A DNA stretch of 64,000 bases, from positions 81,070 to 145,069 of the forward strand of contig JAGVSM010001163.1 in assembly GCA_022494885.1 (NCBI GenBank), in the 5' to 3' direction. Of this stretch, positions 1 to 11,199 are shown piece after piece. The DNA is from Micrasema longulum. Taxonomy: Eukaryota > Arthropoda > Insecta > Trichoptera > Brachycentridae. Each line of letters begins with the position of its first letter. The stretch's first letter is position 1. The position numbers and the translations under genes were made by a program. The notes beneath the pieces were generated by a model. The model made no database searches. It was not told the DNA's origin and saw nothing but the letters and a program-made list of their open reading frames with translations.

Positions 1-440
1 ACTTTTTCGGATATTTGCAGCGAATTGTAAAGGATTTACATTCTATCACTACCCTCAAAGTACTATTTACTGCCCTAATTAGAAGTAGTCAAGAATTTAA
101 TTCAACAATTTGGTCACCTTATTACAATGTTCATATTTTAAATTTAGAAAGAGTACAACGTAAATTCCTTATATTCGTCAATTACAAACTTAATTATACC
201 CACTGAAAATATTGATTTTGATTTTTATTTTGTACATTAAATATGTCAACTCTTTCCAAAATAATGACTGATTTATAAATTTTATATAAAATAGCAAATG
301 GTGTATTGGATCTCCCGAAATTAACTGGTATTATCAGCATAAAAGTACCTGCTTGAAATACTCGGCAGCTAACGTTATTTTTTAATCTCCTGGCAGTCAT
401 AATTATTATTACAATTCACCAATACCTAGACTACACCGGC
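1..440 (+). pseudogene. LINE reverse-transcriptase C-terminal fragment (family L1a, copy 1)
   Basis: An open stretch at 15-206 reads TTLKVLFTALIRSSQEFNST, then IWSPYYNVHILNLERVQRKFL (in pieces). This is the thumb/C-terminal region that follows the catalytic YADD of jockey/CR1-like LINEs ('LVRSxLEYxSxIWSPYY...IExVQRKFL'). After a stop, related frames continue (ILYKIANGVLDLPKLTG, IISIKVPA) to about 430. The element is truncated by the window edge at its 5' side and has several stops. The same family occurs at 4755-6400, 19550-20190 and 25385-26285. Confidence 0.75.
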
Positions 441-1279
441 TACGTAACGAGTATGGTAAAGTTGATATATTTCGTCTGTCTTCATGTATTTATAGGTTAA
501 GTATTCAAGATGCTTAAAATTAATCTGTATACAATTTCTTAATATTTTCCAGTTTTTACTAAAAAAAAATTCATGTATCTCTATAATAATTTAAATACAT
601 AAATTAAAAGAGAAATGAAAAATATACCAATTTTTCAAAATAATTAAATGAGGATTATGCTCAAAAGAAATATCTATTGTTATGTAGAAAGAATGCACAA
701 AAAATTGGCTTGTTCACAGCAAAGCAACAAATTAAATATAATGTAATAATTTTTATTCATAAAATAATAAAGGATATGAATAAAATAAAAATAATAAAAT
801 TTAACAAACAATATCATAAATATGAAGCAAGGGATAAAAAAAGATAAGATTACCATTAAGGAGAAAAACAGAATCTCAAAACTCATTGCACAAGGGTTTG
901 AAGCTGTACAATAAGTAACCTGAAGAAATTAAGGAAATAGAAAAAATCGAAATATTTAAAATTAATAAAAAAAATATGCTATTGGGAAATTTTGATAAAA
1001 AAATTGTAATATTTTTAAAAGTTTATAATAGTTCTTAAGATGTTATGAACTAGCTTAATAAAACATAAATAAATATATAAATACATATGGAAACCAGAAT
1101 TCTTAAGAACACCAAATATTAAAAAATAAACATTTTGGTTTTAGATTTTGGTAGGTACATGATTAAATAAATCTTAAATTTCGTGTATTTTAATGTATAC
1201 TCGAATTATAAAGGTGTAATAAAAAAGGTTTTTCTTCAAAGCAAATGATATTAATTAAGTTTATTTCGCTATCATTGGA
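441..1279. other. A+T-rich non-coding sequence
   Basis: I see homopolymer runs and short A/T motifs and no recognisable element or exon. Confidence 0.6.
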
Positions 1280-1640
1280 TAATAAATGCCGAACAATGTC
1301 CACATATATGAGAGCATGGCGTGGTGGTATTTTTATTCGCAGTAAGCTAGAGAAAGGGAGGATTGAGTAAGGGTGAAAATGTTCCTTTAATTGAAATAGA
1401 AGGGACGACCCTTTTCAATTTCTGGCGTGTCGGAGTTAAATCAAAACGAGTGTTCAGCTTTCTTCCTTTGTCAGAATCAAATAGGAATACGTGTGTGTTG
1501 TCACATTTTGAACCTCGCAATTGTATAGGTGAAGGCTTGTTTGCCGACCGAACGGTGTGGCCGTATTAATGGGACCTTTGAGAGCCAAAGACAGTGAGAA
1601 AATGCTGTAAAAACGTCTAGTAATGATTATAATGCCCCGG
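1280..1640 (+). other. Unassigned stretch of more balanced composition
   Basis: Base composition is more balanced than around it. A 68-codon open frame (1363-1569, MSKGENVPLIEIEGTTLFNF...) has no family resemblance I can identify. It could be part of an upstream untranslated exon, an old transposon piece, or chance. No convincing splice acceptor precedes it. Confidence 0.25.
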
Positions 1641-1849
1641 TATTTACAAACAATGGTCCAGTTGCACCAAGAGTAACGTTAAAAAAAGTGTAATGTCAGA
1701 TAATTGTTACGTTTTTGTTAAAATTGACAAAATGCGTTATTTTGATATATTTTTTCTTTGTACCTACTTATTTTGTAGAATAAATTTATATTTATTTTTT
1801 TAAGACTTGAGACAGAAAATAACTATCCGTTAAAGAAAAGAAACCCAAC

Positions 1850-2400
1850 AATGAAGGAAAATGGTGTCTGGGTCCGCTTAAACGACAGTCTCCTAAGTAT
1901 CTAAGCGTAACCCTGGACAGATCAGGATCTTTCTTGACTCACGTAAAGGAGATTGCTAGAAAGGCCCACAATATTTTTATGAAGGTAAGAAGACTCAGCA
2001 ATCAGAAGTACAGCTACTTTTAAATGGGTCTACAGGGGTATCTAAGTCACCCCCAACTGACATAATCCGGACTGCGTGTACGGGTTGGGCATGCAGGCAG
2101 CTGAACTCATCTTTTGGAGATGTCCTATTCTTGACGTGGAAAGAAAAACGATGTTCAATGGCTTGGGAGGTGATGACCGACATGGAATTTAAATTATTTA
2201 TGCAATCCGAACAATATTGGTAAACTTGCAAAATTTGCCAACGCATGGGGGGAAAAGTGGGATGCTCTTTAAAGAATCTTAATGCTCATTGTTTTTTGGT
2301 TCTAATGGGATTTTGATAAGATGACCTTCATAGCGGCAATGCAGAACCGAACTCAAGCCATGTGTTGTCTATTTCCGTAAAAAGAAAGAGGGTTTATCTT
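1850..2400 (+). pseudogene. LINE reverse-transcriptase fragment, decayed
   Basis: A plus-strand frame reads SPKYLSVTLDRSGSFLTHVK, then EIARKAHNIFMKVRRLS (about 1888-2010). This is the post-YADD region of R1/jockey-like LINEs ('xxYLGVxLDxxLxFxxHV...KA'). Downstream, stops and frameshifts break the frame, with scattered residues such as VYGLGMQAAE that could be remains of the thumb region. There are no intact ends. Confidence 0.55.
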
Positions 2401-2815
2401 TTAATACACTAACGAGTAGAGCCGGGCTGCTGTTTCACCGCCGTTGTGTGTTATTGATGACGCTGTCTTAGTATGTAGGATTGGGTTTTCATATTGCGTC
2501 TGGTTAATAAGGTTGGTTGTTATGTTTGTTGTTAGGTTGGTCGATAATCTAGTTAATAGGTCTTGACAAGGATAACCCAGATTTTAAATAGGTTGATGCT
2601 AGTGTAGTGAAATCTTTTGTTAACATGAAAAAGTTGGTCTGACTTACCGCAGTTTTGTTGTAAGGTTGCGTTAAAATAAATGAAAGATTAACGTAAATTG
2701 TTCTGAAATTTAATAGATAATATGATAAATACAAGATACACAAAAATGTGATTAAACTAAGTTCAACACTTAACGCATAACCCGTGACATGAATTTACAT
2801 AATGTGGGTATTTGT
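2400..2815. other. Non-coding, no recognised element
   Basis: Mixed A/T-rich sequence with GTTGG-rich stretches near 2500-2560. No gene or repeat recognised. Confidence 0.5.
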
Positions 2816-2819
2816 TAGT

Positions 2820-3135
2820 TTTAGAAAGAGAGAGCAAAAGCCAACTGAACAAAAGCCGGCCGTTCACACGCAGATTCTAGCGAGTTCTGATCGTGCCGAC
2901 GTCAAGTAGTTTCGGTATGTCTTGCGCGGTGTTGTTAGTGGTAAAAATGCGGCGAGAGTGCGTGCCTATACTAAGTTTACGTGTTGAAAAGGGTGGTGCT
3001 AGAAATAGAGCAAAAGAGCGATGAATTTATGAACAATGATTTTCTTTTGAGCTTAAAAGGTTTGAATTATTTAGCCGGCGGAGAAGTGGTGACGGTTCTG
3101 GTTCTCCTGATCGGACTTCTTTCTTCCGGTCTACT
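2820..3135 (+). promoter_or_regulatory. Candidate promoter/5' untranslated exon region (speculative)
   Basis: About 300 bases stand out from the A/T-rich surroundings by many CG dinucleotides and balanced composition (for example gccggccgttcacacgcag, gttctgatcgtgccgacg, aaaaatgcggcgagagtg, ttagccggcggagaag). It lies upstream of the first recognised sGC alpha exon on the same strand. A transcription start or 5' leader is one explanation and an old transposon is another. There is no diagnostic core-promoter motif I would rely on. Confidence 0.2.
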
Positions 3136-4750
3136 AACAAGCTAATGACCTAACATACCCTATTTCCATCAGAATTGAGATTAGATTGTGAGTGACAGAC
3201 AAATTGGCTGTATATACTTAAGTTGCTCTGACGGCAATAAGGGCATTGAAAACAATCAATGAAAATTCAAAAAATGAAAAAACGCAAATCTTTTGTTAAC
3301 AAATATTTTTTAAGAAAAAATATATTTGCCGTTCATTACAGCTAAAAAATAGTTTTTTTTTATTGTGTGGATCTGAAAAAAGACCACAAGACCTTTAAAA
3401 CAGATCCGAATAAGTGAGTAGGGCTTTCAATGCCCGTTGAAGTTTCGTATTTTATGTTCTCACACTGCCCCATTTCCCGCATTATATTTTTCCAAAAAAT
3501 TACAGTTATGACCGTCGTGTTTCCGGCTCAAAGAATTTCTCCGAACTGACTAATAAATTAAGGTATTGTTATTATGTGCTAAAACTCCAATATACGAATA
3601 GAAACAGACGGCTTGAGCGTTTTGAAATATACCTAAAGTTCAATTGAATCAGTGAAAAATTATTTATTTTGAAGTGGTTTCAATGCATAAAGAGTATGTT
3701 GTAATTTATTTTATTTGGGATTATAAAAGATTTTCAAAAATAAAATTTCTCTTACATTAGCATTGAGCATGACAAGAAAGGCGTTTTGGGTGTTTTAACA
3801 TAAGTTCTTGAGTTTATTTCCGATAGGATTTAAACATTTTAGTTTGAGATTTCAATCGATGTTTTTTTGCTATCGAATAAAATAAACAATTTTGTCATCA
3901 GTAATATTGCTTTTGTTAAATTATTGAATAATGCAAAGTGGTGATTCTAATATCTGACCCTTAATATTTTTTTACCAACGATATATTTACAGAATATTAA
4001 AAACCATTTTAGTTCAGATGAAATGTTGAAAATGATTTGGTTTTTAAGAAAAAAATAAATTTTTAATCATCTCAAAAATACCCGTAATGCATTATTTAGT
4101 AAAGTAATAAATAAATTTAAAGAAATATTTTTAAAAACAGATAGAGACAATGGTAGAGTCGACAATCGGTGACCAACGCAACTGGTGACCCTAGCAATAG
4201 GCCCCTCCACGCTATAAATCAACTATAAATAACATTGACTCTGAAAATCGATGCACCAACAAAACTGCAATCTTTATCTACCTGGATACAGACAATAACA
4301 AATTTCTTCTAAATATTTTTTGTACTAACATCAATTTCAGGAAATTTACTAAATATTTATTTAAATTATTTTAGAATGAAAATCCAACGAATAAATTTAA
4401 CCTTTCACTCAATTCTGGATGATTCAGATGCCATTAGTGGGTTAACCAGCGTGCAGTTTGCCAGAGGCAAACAATTTAGACCATTATGACAGAGGAGCAT
4501 TTGGTGCACAATTGTGTGGATCTCACTTCCCGCCTTAATAGGGGTAGGACGAATTCGTTGAAAGATTAACGCGATTCAAGTTCTGTGTGATATCACTGAT
4601 TTTTTTAAAATTATCTCGCATTTTTTGTTTTGCGTATTCAAAATATCTTAACCTAGCCGGACCAAAAAAAGGGATTTGAAGCCCCCATAAATCGATTTTA
4701 ATTTGATAACTTGAGTATTATTAAAGCTATTGGCCCTATATATATATATC
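3136..4750. other. Non-coding, mostly A/T-rich
   Basis: Contains short T- and A-runs and no reading frame of interest. The segment 4140-4270 and 4440-4560 is more balanced and could be an old repeat, but I could not match it elsewhere in the window. Confidence 0.5.
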
Positions 4751-4754
4751 ATCT

Positions 4755-6430
4755 GTGTCTAGTATACGAGATTTATTATACTTGACACTAAACTTTTTTT
4801 TACAATTATATATAATATAATGAACATGTTATCAATAAATCCTTAAAACTTCTTGGATTTATTAACAGAAGCACAGATGACTTCAAAAAATTCAATACCC
4901 TTAAAACTCTCTTCTGTTTCCTAGTTCGCCCGCACCTAGAGTATTCCTCTGTTATCTGGTCTCCATATTATGATTTAGTGAAGCAGGGATGTGTTATGTC
5001 ACCATGGCTGTTCAACGTGTATATCAATAACTGCATGAAAGAACTGAAAGGCTTAAGAATGGGAGCAAAAATGGGTGATTTAAAAGTCAATTGTCTTTTG
5101 TATGCTGACGATGCTGTACTCCTTGCTAATAACAAAGAGGAACTGCAATTCTTGGTAACAAAGGTCTACGATGTATGCAAGAGAAGCGATTTGCTGATGA
5201 ATGTCGATAAATCGAATGTGATGGTTTTTGAAAGAAATGAAAGTATGACTAAATGTGAAATCACTGTGAATGGAGTTATACTAAAACAAGTAGAGGAATT
5301 TGTGTATCTGGGAAGTATGTTCACTAGGGATGGAATGACTGAGAAAGATATTGAAAGGAGGGTGAGTGCCGGGAACAGAGTGAACGGTGCACTTTAATCG
5401 ACCTTGGCAAATAAATGGTTGTCACAAGAGGCAAAATTGGCAGTTCACAACGGAGTCCTGGTCCCATCCCTGATGTATGGGAGCGAAGTATGGACTTGGA
5501 AAAACAGGGATGAAAGTAAGCTGAATGCTGTCGAAATGCGATCTCTCAGGCGAATGTGTGGTAAAACTATGTACGATAGATGCACAAATGTTGAGATCCG
5601 TACATTATGTAAGGCTGAGACAAGCATTATCGACAAAATCAAGAAAGGAGCTCTGCGCTGGTTTGGACATGTAGAACGAATGGACAGCGAAGAGAACGGC
5701 TAAGAATATTTACAATGCGAATGTTGATGGATGCAGAAATAGAGGAAGACCGAGAAAGACATGGCATGACCAAATCCAACAAATACTTAAAGATGGACAT
5801 GTCAAAAGTCGGAATAATCGGCGCGCGTGCATGAGAAGATGTATGAATGTAGAGGAAGCGAGATCTGTATGCAAAGATAGAGTGTTGTGGCGTTCTATCC
5901 TCTCTGCCTACCCTTACGGGGAAACGGCGTGATGGTTTGTTTGTGTTTTGTTTTGTTTGTCACACCAAGAATATTGAATCAGTTCAACATCGATTTTTGA
6001 AAAAGATAGGCTGGAGTTTGGGCTTATCCAGAGACCTGTATACGTATAATGAGTTAGAAACTACCATGAATATATCTTCTCTTCGAAACCGTCGAAATAA
6101 ATTTGACCTTATAGTCTTATTTAAAACCTCGGGGTAATAATACGACACTTGCTCTAGAGAAGCCGTTCATTGAAAGTTAGTCGTTAAATTAAAAACTAAA
6201 CCAAAAATTTTGAACTCTTTTGTTCTTCACAATAGAGCAAAAGTTCACCCCTATAAGTGGAAGTGGAATACTGTTCTGAGATCTAAACCAACAATATTGG
6301 ATATTTTAAGAACTTGTATTGATAATTTTGGCAATTTAGATAAACAAAACAACGGCAAGTAATGGAAACTTTTAACCGTGTAATAAAAAAAAACCAGTAT
6401 TTCATCTTAAATAAAGGTATCTATTTAAAA
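4755..6430 (+). pseudogene. LINE fragment (family L1a, copy 2), split by another LINE
   Basis: The left part (about 4755-4977) and right part (about 5957-6150) align in order with the uninterrupted copy at 25600-25930: both share aacagaagcacagatgact-like and ccctagttcgcccgcac-like stretches, then tctggtctccatattatgat, then atattgaatcagttcaa. Translated pieces are LKTLFCFLVRPHLEYSSVIW and VQHRFLKKIGWSLGLSRDLY. Between them lies a different LINE (4978-5955). Further right (about 6180-6360) is a 59-codon open stretch with no Met (NRAKVHPYKWKWNTVLRSKP...), which I cannot assign. Confidence 0.8.
4978..5955 (+). mobile_element. 5'-truncated LINE (Daphne/RTE-like reverse transcriptase), nested
   Basis: The sequence opens inside the reverse-transcriptase domain: KQGCVMSPWLFNVYINN, then LLYADDAVLLANN (catalytic YADD), EEFVYLGSMFTRDG, VPSLMYGSEVWTWKNR and RWFGHVERMDSE. 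One in-frame TAA (about 5396) and one frameshift near 5695 interrupt it; in the shifted frame it continues with GRPRKTWHDQIQQILKDGHV and DRVLWRSILSAYPYGETA to a natural TGA at 5930-5932. Loss of the 5' two thirds is typical of incomplete target-primed reverse transcription. The family name is my best judgement from the C-terminal pattern. A second broken copy is at 44680-46135. Confidence 0.85.
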
Positions 6431-6654
6431 TAATTGTATGTCCAGGTGGATGAATAATGCAGTTTTGTATGTAAAATAGAACCAGAACCTTGGATGAGAG
6501 TTTTAAACTCAATGGCTGCTCTAAAGTAAAAATCTTGAATAAAAAATCGAGTGCAGATAAGACCGTCTCTTTTGTAGTGGTTGACGCATTTTCAAATAAT
6601 TATTGAGATTTCGAATGCTGGAAAGTTGAACGTGAAATATTATTTTTGTTTTTT

Positions 6655-6843
6655 TTTTTTAATTAAAAGAAATATTTGCGTTCTTATGATTTACCCAAAT
6701 ATTTCATTTTGAGGGCCATTTTCAACGCGTTGTAAATACCTCACTATTGGAAAATGAGAATCGAGTTGAGTAGAGTGGTATTCGAACCACAGATCTTTGG
6801 TTCGTGAGTCCGAGACACTAACCACAAGACCACAACCCGATCT
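6655..6843 (-). mobile_element. tRNA-derived SINE, family A
   Basis: Reading the minus strand, it starts at gatcgggttgtggtc and has an A-box-like segment (TGGTTAGTG) and a B-box-like segment near GGTTCGAATACC. A conserved body follows (ATTTTCCAATAGTGAG...), then the tail AATATTTGGGTAAATCATAA. About 190 bp. Six further copies or pieces lie at 13005-13100, 18255, 26960, 29533, 35445 and 44735. Confidence 0.85.
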
Positions 6844-6867
6844 AAATTATTGATTTTAATATTTTTT

Positions 6868-6998
6868 TTAACGGCAATTTTTCATTATTCTTGGAATGGC
6901 ACCTGAGGCGTAAGATTGATCGCGTTACTTTTCACCTAACTACTGTGTGATTGAAATGCCTATACAGTGGCCTATGCACCACTGGGTTAAGATAAGAT
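6868..6998 (+). mobile_element. SINE family B, 3' part
   Basis: Shares 'TGGCACCTGAGGCGTAAGA', 'TGATCGCGTTACTTTTC' and 'GTGGCCTATGCACCACTGGG' with the other family B copies (11865, 12150, 47240, 47870, 48655, 56080). The tRNA-like head is missing. Confidence 0.65.
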
Positions 6999-6999
6999 A

Positions 7000-7930
7000 A
7001 TTATATTTTAGTGGCTTTTGAAAATATTATAGGAAGTCTGTTTGTTAGAATTAAATAACAAAAGGGGCTTAAAGTTCGTAACCTATTTTTAAAAAGCACC
7101 TACCATATTTAATAATGCCTTCAGAAAGTTCAACCCTGTTGGTTTCTTGTACAAGAAAATAATATTACTGCAATTATTGTGCAGAATTTCTCACAATTTT
7201 AACAGAGTTGAATAGCAAAACTTTAAACCGCATACAAATATTTCATTCGTTCGTTACTCGTTTGCAGTCATTTTTGAAGCTTTGCGTTTTGGTTGTTCCT
7301 GTGTTGGCTAAAACGCTCGTTAATTTTTAACAACTCTCCAGTTTTCGTATTTTTCTCTTGAACCATTAGCAATGATTTTAAACGTGCAAGGTTCATATGA
7401 AAAATACCTTTATTTTGTTCTAGTAACACTTACAAACAATGAACGTTATCATATTTTTAGTGTGTTTTTTAGCTTTTTTCTGGATAAATCATAGTAATTG
7501 TTTATTTTAAAATGAAATGATTCTTTAATTTTTAAAGTAAAATACCGATTTATAGGTTTAACGTTTATGATTTTATACAAATCAAAAGTAACTGCTCTTG
7601 GAATAATATTTTTCTTTTAATTTTCTTTTTGAGAAAATGGCGAATTTATCATTTTTACGTACACAAGATTTAACATAATACTTTCTTATATGTGAATTTA
7701 TTGTTCTTTGTGTTTATTCATTAATTAATTCATGACACCTTTCTTTATAATATTGTCAAGATTTTTAAAACAGGCATAACAGATTGACATAATTTTTGTT
7801 TTTATTTTTAATATATTTTTTTTTTTACATAAACAGCGTAAATTGCCATTTTAAATTTTTTTTTTTTAAAAAACAGGTCCATATATAAATGCATAGCAAA
7901 TAATTATAAAATTGCATAACTACAACAATT
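7000..7930. other. Non-coding, A/T-rich
   Basis: Long T-runs and A/T-rich sequence. I see no gene or recognised repeat. Confidence 0.55.
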
Positions 7931-7931
7931 G

Positions 7932-8042
7932 TATAAATAAAACAACTTTGTTTTTAGTCCACTGAGTTTATATATTTAACACCTTTATATAGTGTTAAAT
8001 ATATAAACTCAGTGGACTAAAAACAAAGTTGTTTTATTTATA
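7932..8042. repeat. Perfect 51-bp inverted repeat with a 9-base loop
   Basis: The left arm (7932-7982) and right arm (7992-8042) are exact reverse complements: both read TATAAATAAAACAACTTTG... inwards through the stretch TTAGTCCACTGAGTTTATA, separated by ctttatata. An RNA from either strand would form an uninterrupted hairpin. A looser hairpin with partly similar arms is at 58756-58868, which suggests a foldback-element family. It ends about 410 bases upstream of exon A. Confidence 0.95.
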
Positions 8043-8450
8043 AAATTCAATATGTTATTCCACAATGTTAACGCCGAGTCAATAAATAACTACAACAATA
8101 GTAACAAGTAGGTAAAAACACATAAACAACCAAAAATATTAACGAAATATTTACATAAATATGAAAAAGCAAATAAAAAAAAAACATTTTTAATCATAAA
8201 GAAAAGTTAAATAATTATATTACGAGAGAAAAAAAGAAATCAGACTCGTTTTATAACTATCAAGTCCAGAACCAAATATATCAGCCTTGTCGTCATATTG
8301 ATAATAATGCGGGCATATCATATTATTTCTTTAAACCGGTGAGGTGGTGACGATAAAATTTATAAATTTGATAGATAAATTCATATTCAATCTTTGATAA
8401 TAAAATATAGAAATTAAAAGACAACTAATTTGATAACCTTTTTGTTCCAG
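8043..8450. other. Intergenic or intronic sequence upstream of exon A
   Basis: No element recognised; ends with the polypyrimidine tract and AG used by exon A. Confidence 0.5.
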
Positions 8451-8533
8451 AATGAATCCTTACACACTGCTCTTATGTCGCTAAAATCCAAAGAGTGTCA
8501 AGAAAACTTCTCGTCGGAAAAATACAGATGTTT
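8451..8533 (+). CDS. Gycalpha99B: sGC alpha exon A (first exon recognised)
   Basis: The acceptor is tttttgttccag and the donor is TTT|gtaagt. The frame is fixed by the next exon: 27 codons plus two bases, beginning NESLHTALMSLKSKEC and ending EKYRC, with the split codon completed to Leu by the next exon. This corresponds to the region just before the HNOB domain, which is poorly conserved between species. The good acceptor implies at least one exon upstream. An in-frame ATG at 8475 (residue 9) could serve as a start, but the reading frame stays open to the acceptor, so I treat this as an internal exon. Assignment rests on splice signals, phase and order rather than on strong sequence similarity. 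Confidence 0.72.
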
Positions 8534-9119
8534 GTAAGTATATTATATGTATATTTATTAAAAACAAAAATGTCTCAAACTATTATGCCCTGAACATAAA
8601 ACTGCAAATCATATTTATTATAAGTATTTTACTCAACAAAGGCCCTATTGTAGACAATAAATTGTAATACGTATCAAAAGGTCTGTCGATTTATATGATT
8701 TATTTCTATATTTGCTTTTATTTGGCTATACCGCGGCTCTCTTACTGATCCGAGATTTGACGCTAACAAGACAGAGAATAGTAATATTGAAGGAAATTTG
8801 AAAAATTCAAATGTTGTTATGGTCTTCGTTCAGAATATCCTGACCTTTTTAATTGATATGTCATTTTATTATTTTATGTACGTACCAGACGCGGGCGGGG
8901 ATGAAAAAAATCAGCACACAAATATAATTTGATAAATAAAGAAAATCTTTTTAATTGCACTGGGAAACATAAAAGACGATTACATAATGCAAATTCTCCC
9001 TTCTCAGTGATGTGAAGCTAGTGCACATGGCATCCAATAACTAAAATATATCTTCATAAATATTACAAATTATTACTGAATATTTTCGGTATTCCTCTGT
9101 TATACATTTACTAATCAAC
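8534..9119. other. Intron 1, first part
   Basis: Begins at the donor gtaagt. No recognised element; A/T-rich. Confidence 0.6.
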
Positions 9120-10040
9120 AATATTTTAATTTGTCCAAATTTTTGTAGATAAGGACTGGATTCAACTCCCTGGGGAGCTGTTAACATTAACATGTTACAA
9201 CAGAGATGAAGAACATTTTAAAGAAGGCAATATAGAAGTCAAGGTATCTACAGGGCTTATGACCTGTCATTGGCTGGTTTAAGTGGCCACTTTACACGCT
9301 GTGTAACATTCACCATTCTGCCCATATTTGAACATCTATATTACTTCAATTCTTTCATCTGTTGATATATGTGAAGTTAAAGAGCTGAAACCTTTATTTA
9401 TGTGGGTGAGATTCATCTAATTGAATTATTTTACCTACATACTAGGCAACGCCTGAAATTTTTATTTTTTCAATTTCTATACTTCTTCATGGACCAGGTG
9501 GATTTATCAACAATATTTTGAGTTTGTCCAAATTTTTGTAGACAAGGACTGGATTCAACTCCCTGGGGAGCTGTTAACATTAACATATTACAACAGAGAT
9601 GAGGAACATTTTAAATATAGCAATATAGAAGTCAAATATGGGCAGAATGGTGAATGTTACATAGTGTGTAAAGTGGCCACTTAAACCAGCCAATGACAGG
9701 TCGCAAGCCCTGTAGATGCCTTGACTTTTATATTGCCTTCTTTAAAATGTTCTTCATCTCTGTTGTAATATGTTTATTTACAAATCAGTTAAAATGTTAT
9801 TTTTTAAAAATTAGGTTTCAGCTCATTTACTTTACTTAAGTCAACAGATGAAAAAGTTGAGGTGTGGATGTTTACACATGAGCAAAATGGTGAATGTTAC
9901 ACAATGTGTAGAGTGCTGTGTAAATGCCTAGATTTCCATATCTTTTTCTCAAAATAAGTTATCCCTCTGTTGAGAAAATTAAGATACAAATAACTCCCTA
10001 GGGAGGAAATCCAGTCTGTTTACAAGTATTTGAAAATACT
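9120..10040. repeat. Composite of the dispersed repeat X, in direct and inverted copies
   Basis: Two direct copies of a boundary segment (TTTGTAGA, then aaggactggattcaactccc, tggggagctgttaacattaa) lie at about 9137-9200 and 9525-9590. Inside, a core (tgacctgtcattggctggtt, taagtggccactttacac) occurs forward at 9250-9300 and in reverse complement at about 9655-9705. A third, weaker inverted piece is at 9850-9960. The arrangement would fold back on itself. At least ten more X pieces lie in this window. I see no coding capacity. Confidence 0.85.
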
Positions 10041-11195
10041 TAAAACATTTTTGGGTAAATCATGAATGTTTGTTGGGTACAGAAAAAGCATTGCATCAAG
10101 AATCAGAGATAAATCACCTTTATAATAGAAAGTTTAACGATGTTTCGCATGTTGCGGAGTACGTAGTTAAAGATTAATCCTAATATACAGTTGTCTCACA
10201 CACTGTTTACGTCTCACTTCTGATATTACAGGTAATACATTTAAAAGCGAAAGACAATTTCATAAACAATACAGTATTTCTTCTCCCGAACGCCAGTTGG
10301 TAGCTTCTCAACTTTCACCAGGGACGGTTCTTTTACCCGCGCTGCGAGCATGAACTATTTTTTTTTTCATATTTCCAGCAAAAATATTGAAAATATTACC
10401 AGTTTTGACTCCAACTATAAATAGTTGAGCGATTGTCTAAGAAAATAACAATTTTCCGAATTAAAATCTTAAATTTTTTGCATGCGTAATGACTTCACAG
10501 CACCTTAACACGTGGATGTTTTTGGGACAGTAAGTACTAACATACAGAAATATAATACCAGACAGCAACAACACTACTACAAAGCAAAGACAAAACGTAG
10601 GATTGTCAAAAATACTATGCAATAGACAAAAACTACACTGACTAAAATCAACTTAAAAATGCATATGATGACAACGCTTACCAGACGATACAAAACATGA
10701 CTAGACCTTACAATATTTCTTATATAACCCGAATGAGTTTTTTAAAAATTATAAGTAAATTTTAAAAAAAAAATACTGTTCTACAATGTAAAAATTAAAA
10801 AAAAAAATCCAAATAGAAGAAAAAACATACGTACTTAAAATATTCAAACATGTTTTTTGTGATCAAATTATCATCTAAATTTGTTGAATGGTTGACAGTT
10901 ACACCCAGATTCGCATCTCAAGAGTATTTCACTGGCCAATAATATTTGTTGAAAACATGACACGTGACAGTTTGAATGTAATCCTCTTTTCCCAGATGGA
11001 TTTGGAGCGGGGGAGCTTGGATTCGAGAAAACGAGGTATCTGACATCTGACAAACATAAAGACACAATTTGTCAGAGAGACTATTGGAATTTTACAGAAC
11101 TAGGAAACGTGTGAGAAAAATGTTTTAGTGGCGTAAAGCTTAATCTACCATTAACTTTTTTCTACTATTCTTGAGGCTCTTAAAAAGGATTTTTG
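10041..11195. other. Intron 1, unassigned
   Basis: A/T-rich, with a more balanced patch at 10860-11060 that has a 64-codon minus-strand frame. I do not recognise it and it has no counterpart elsewhere in the window. Confidence 0.5.
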
Positions 11196-11199
11196 AGCT

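Noticed and set aside
1363..1569. 68-codon frame as a host gene or sGC exon
   Set aside because: No convincing splice sites, no recognisable domain, and no phase link to exon A.
8475..8477. ATG in exon A as the translation start of sGC alpha
   Set aside because: Possible, but a good splice acceptor at 8450 with an open frame upstream of the ATG makes an internal exon more likely.
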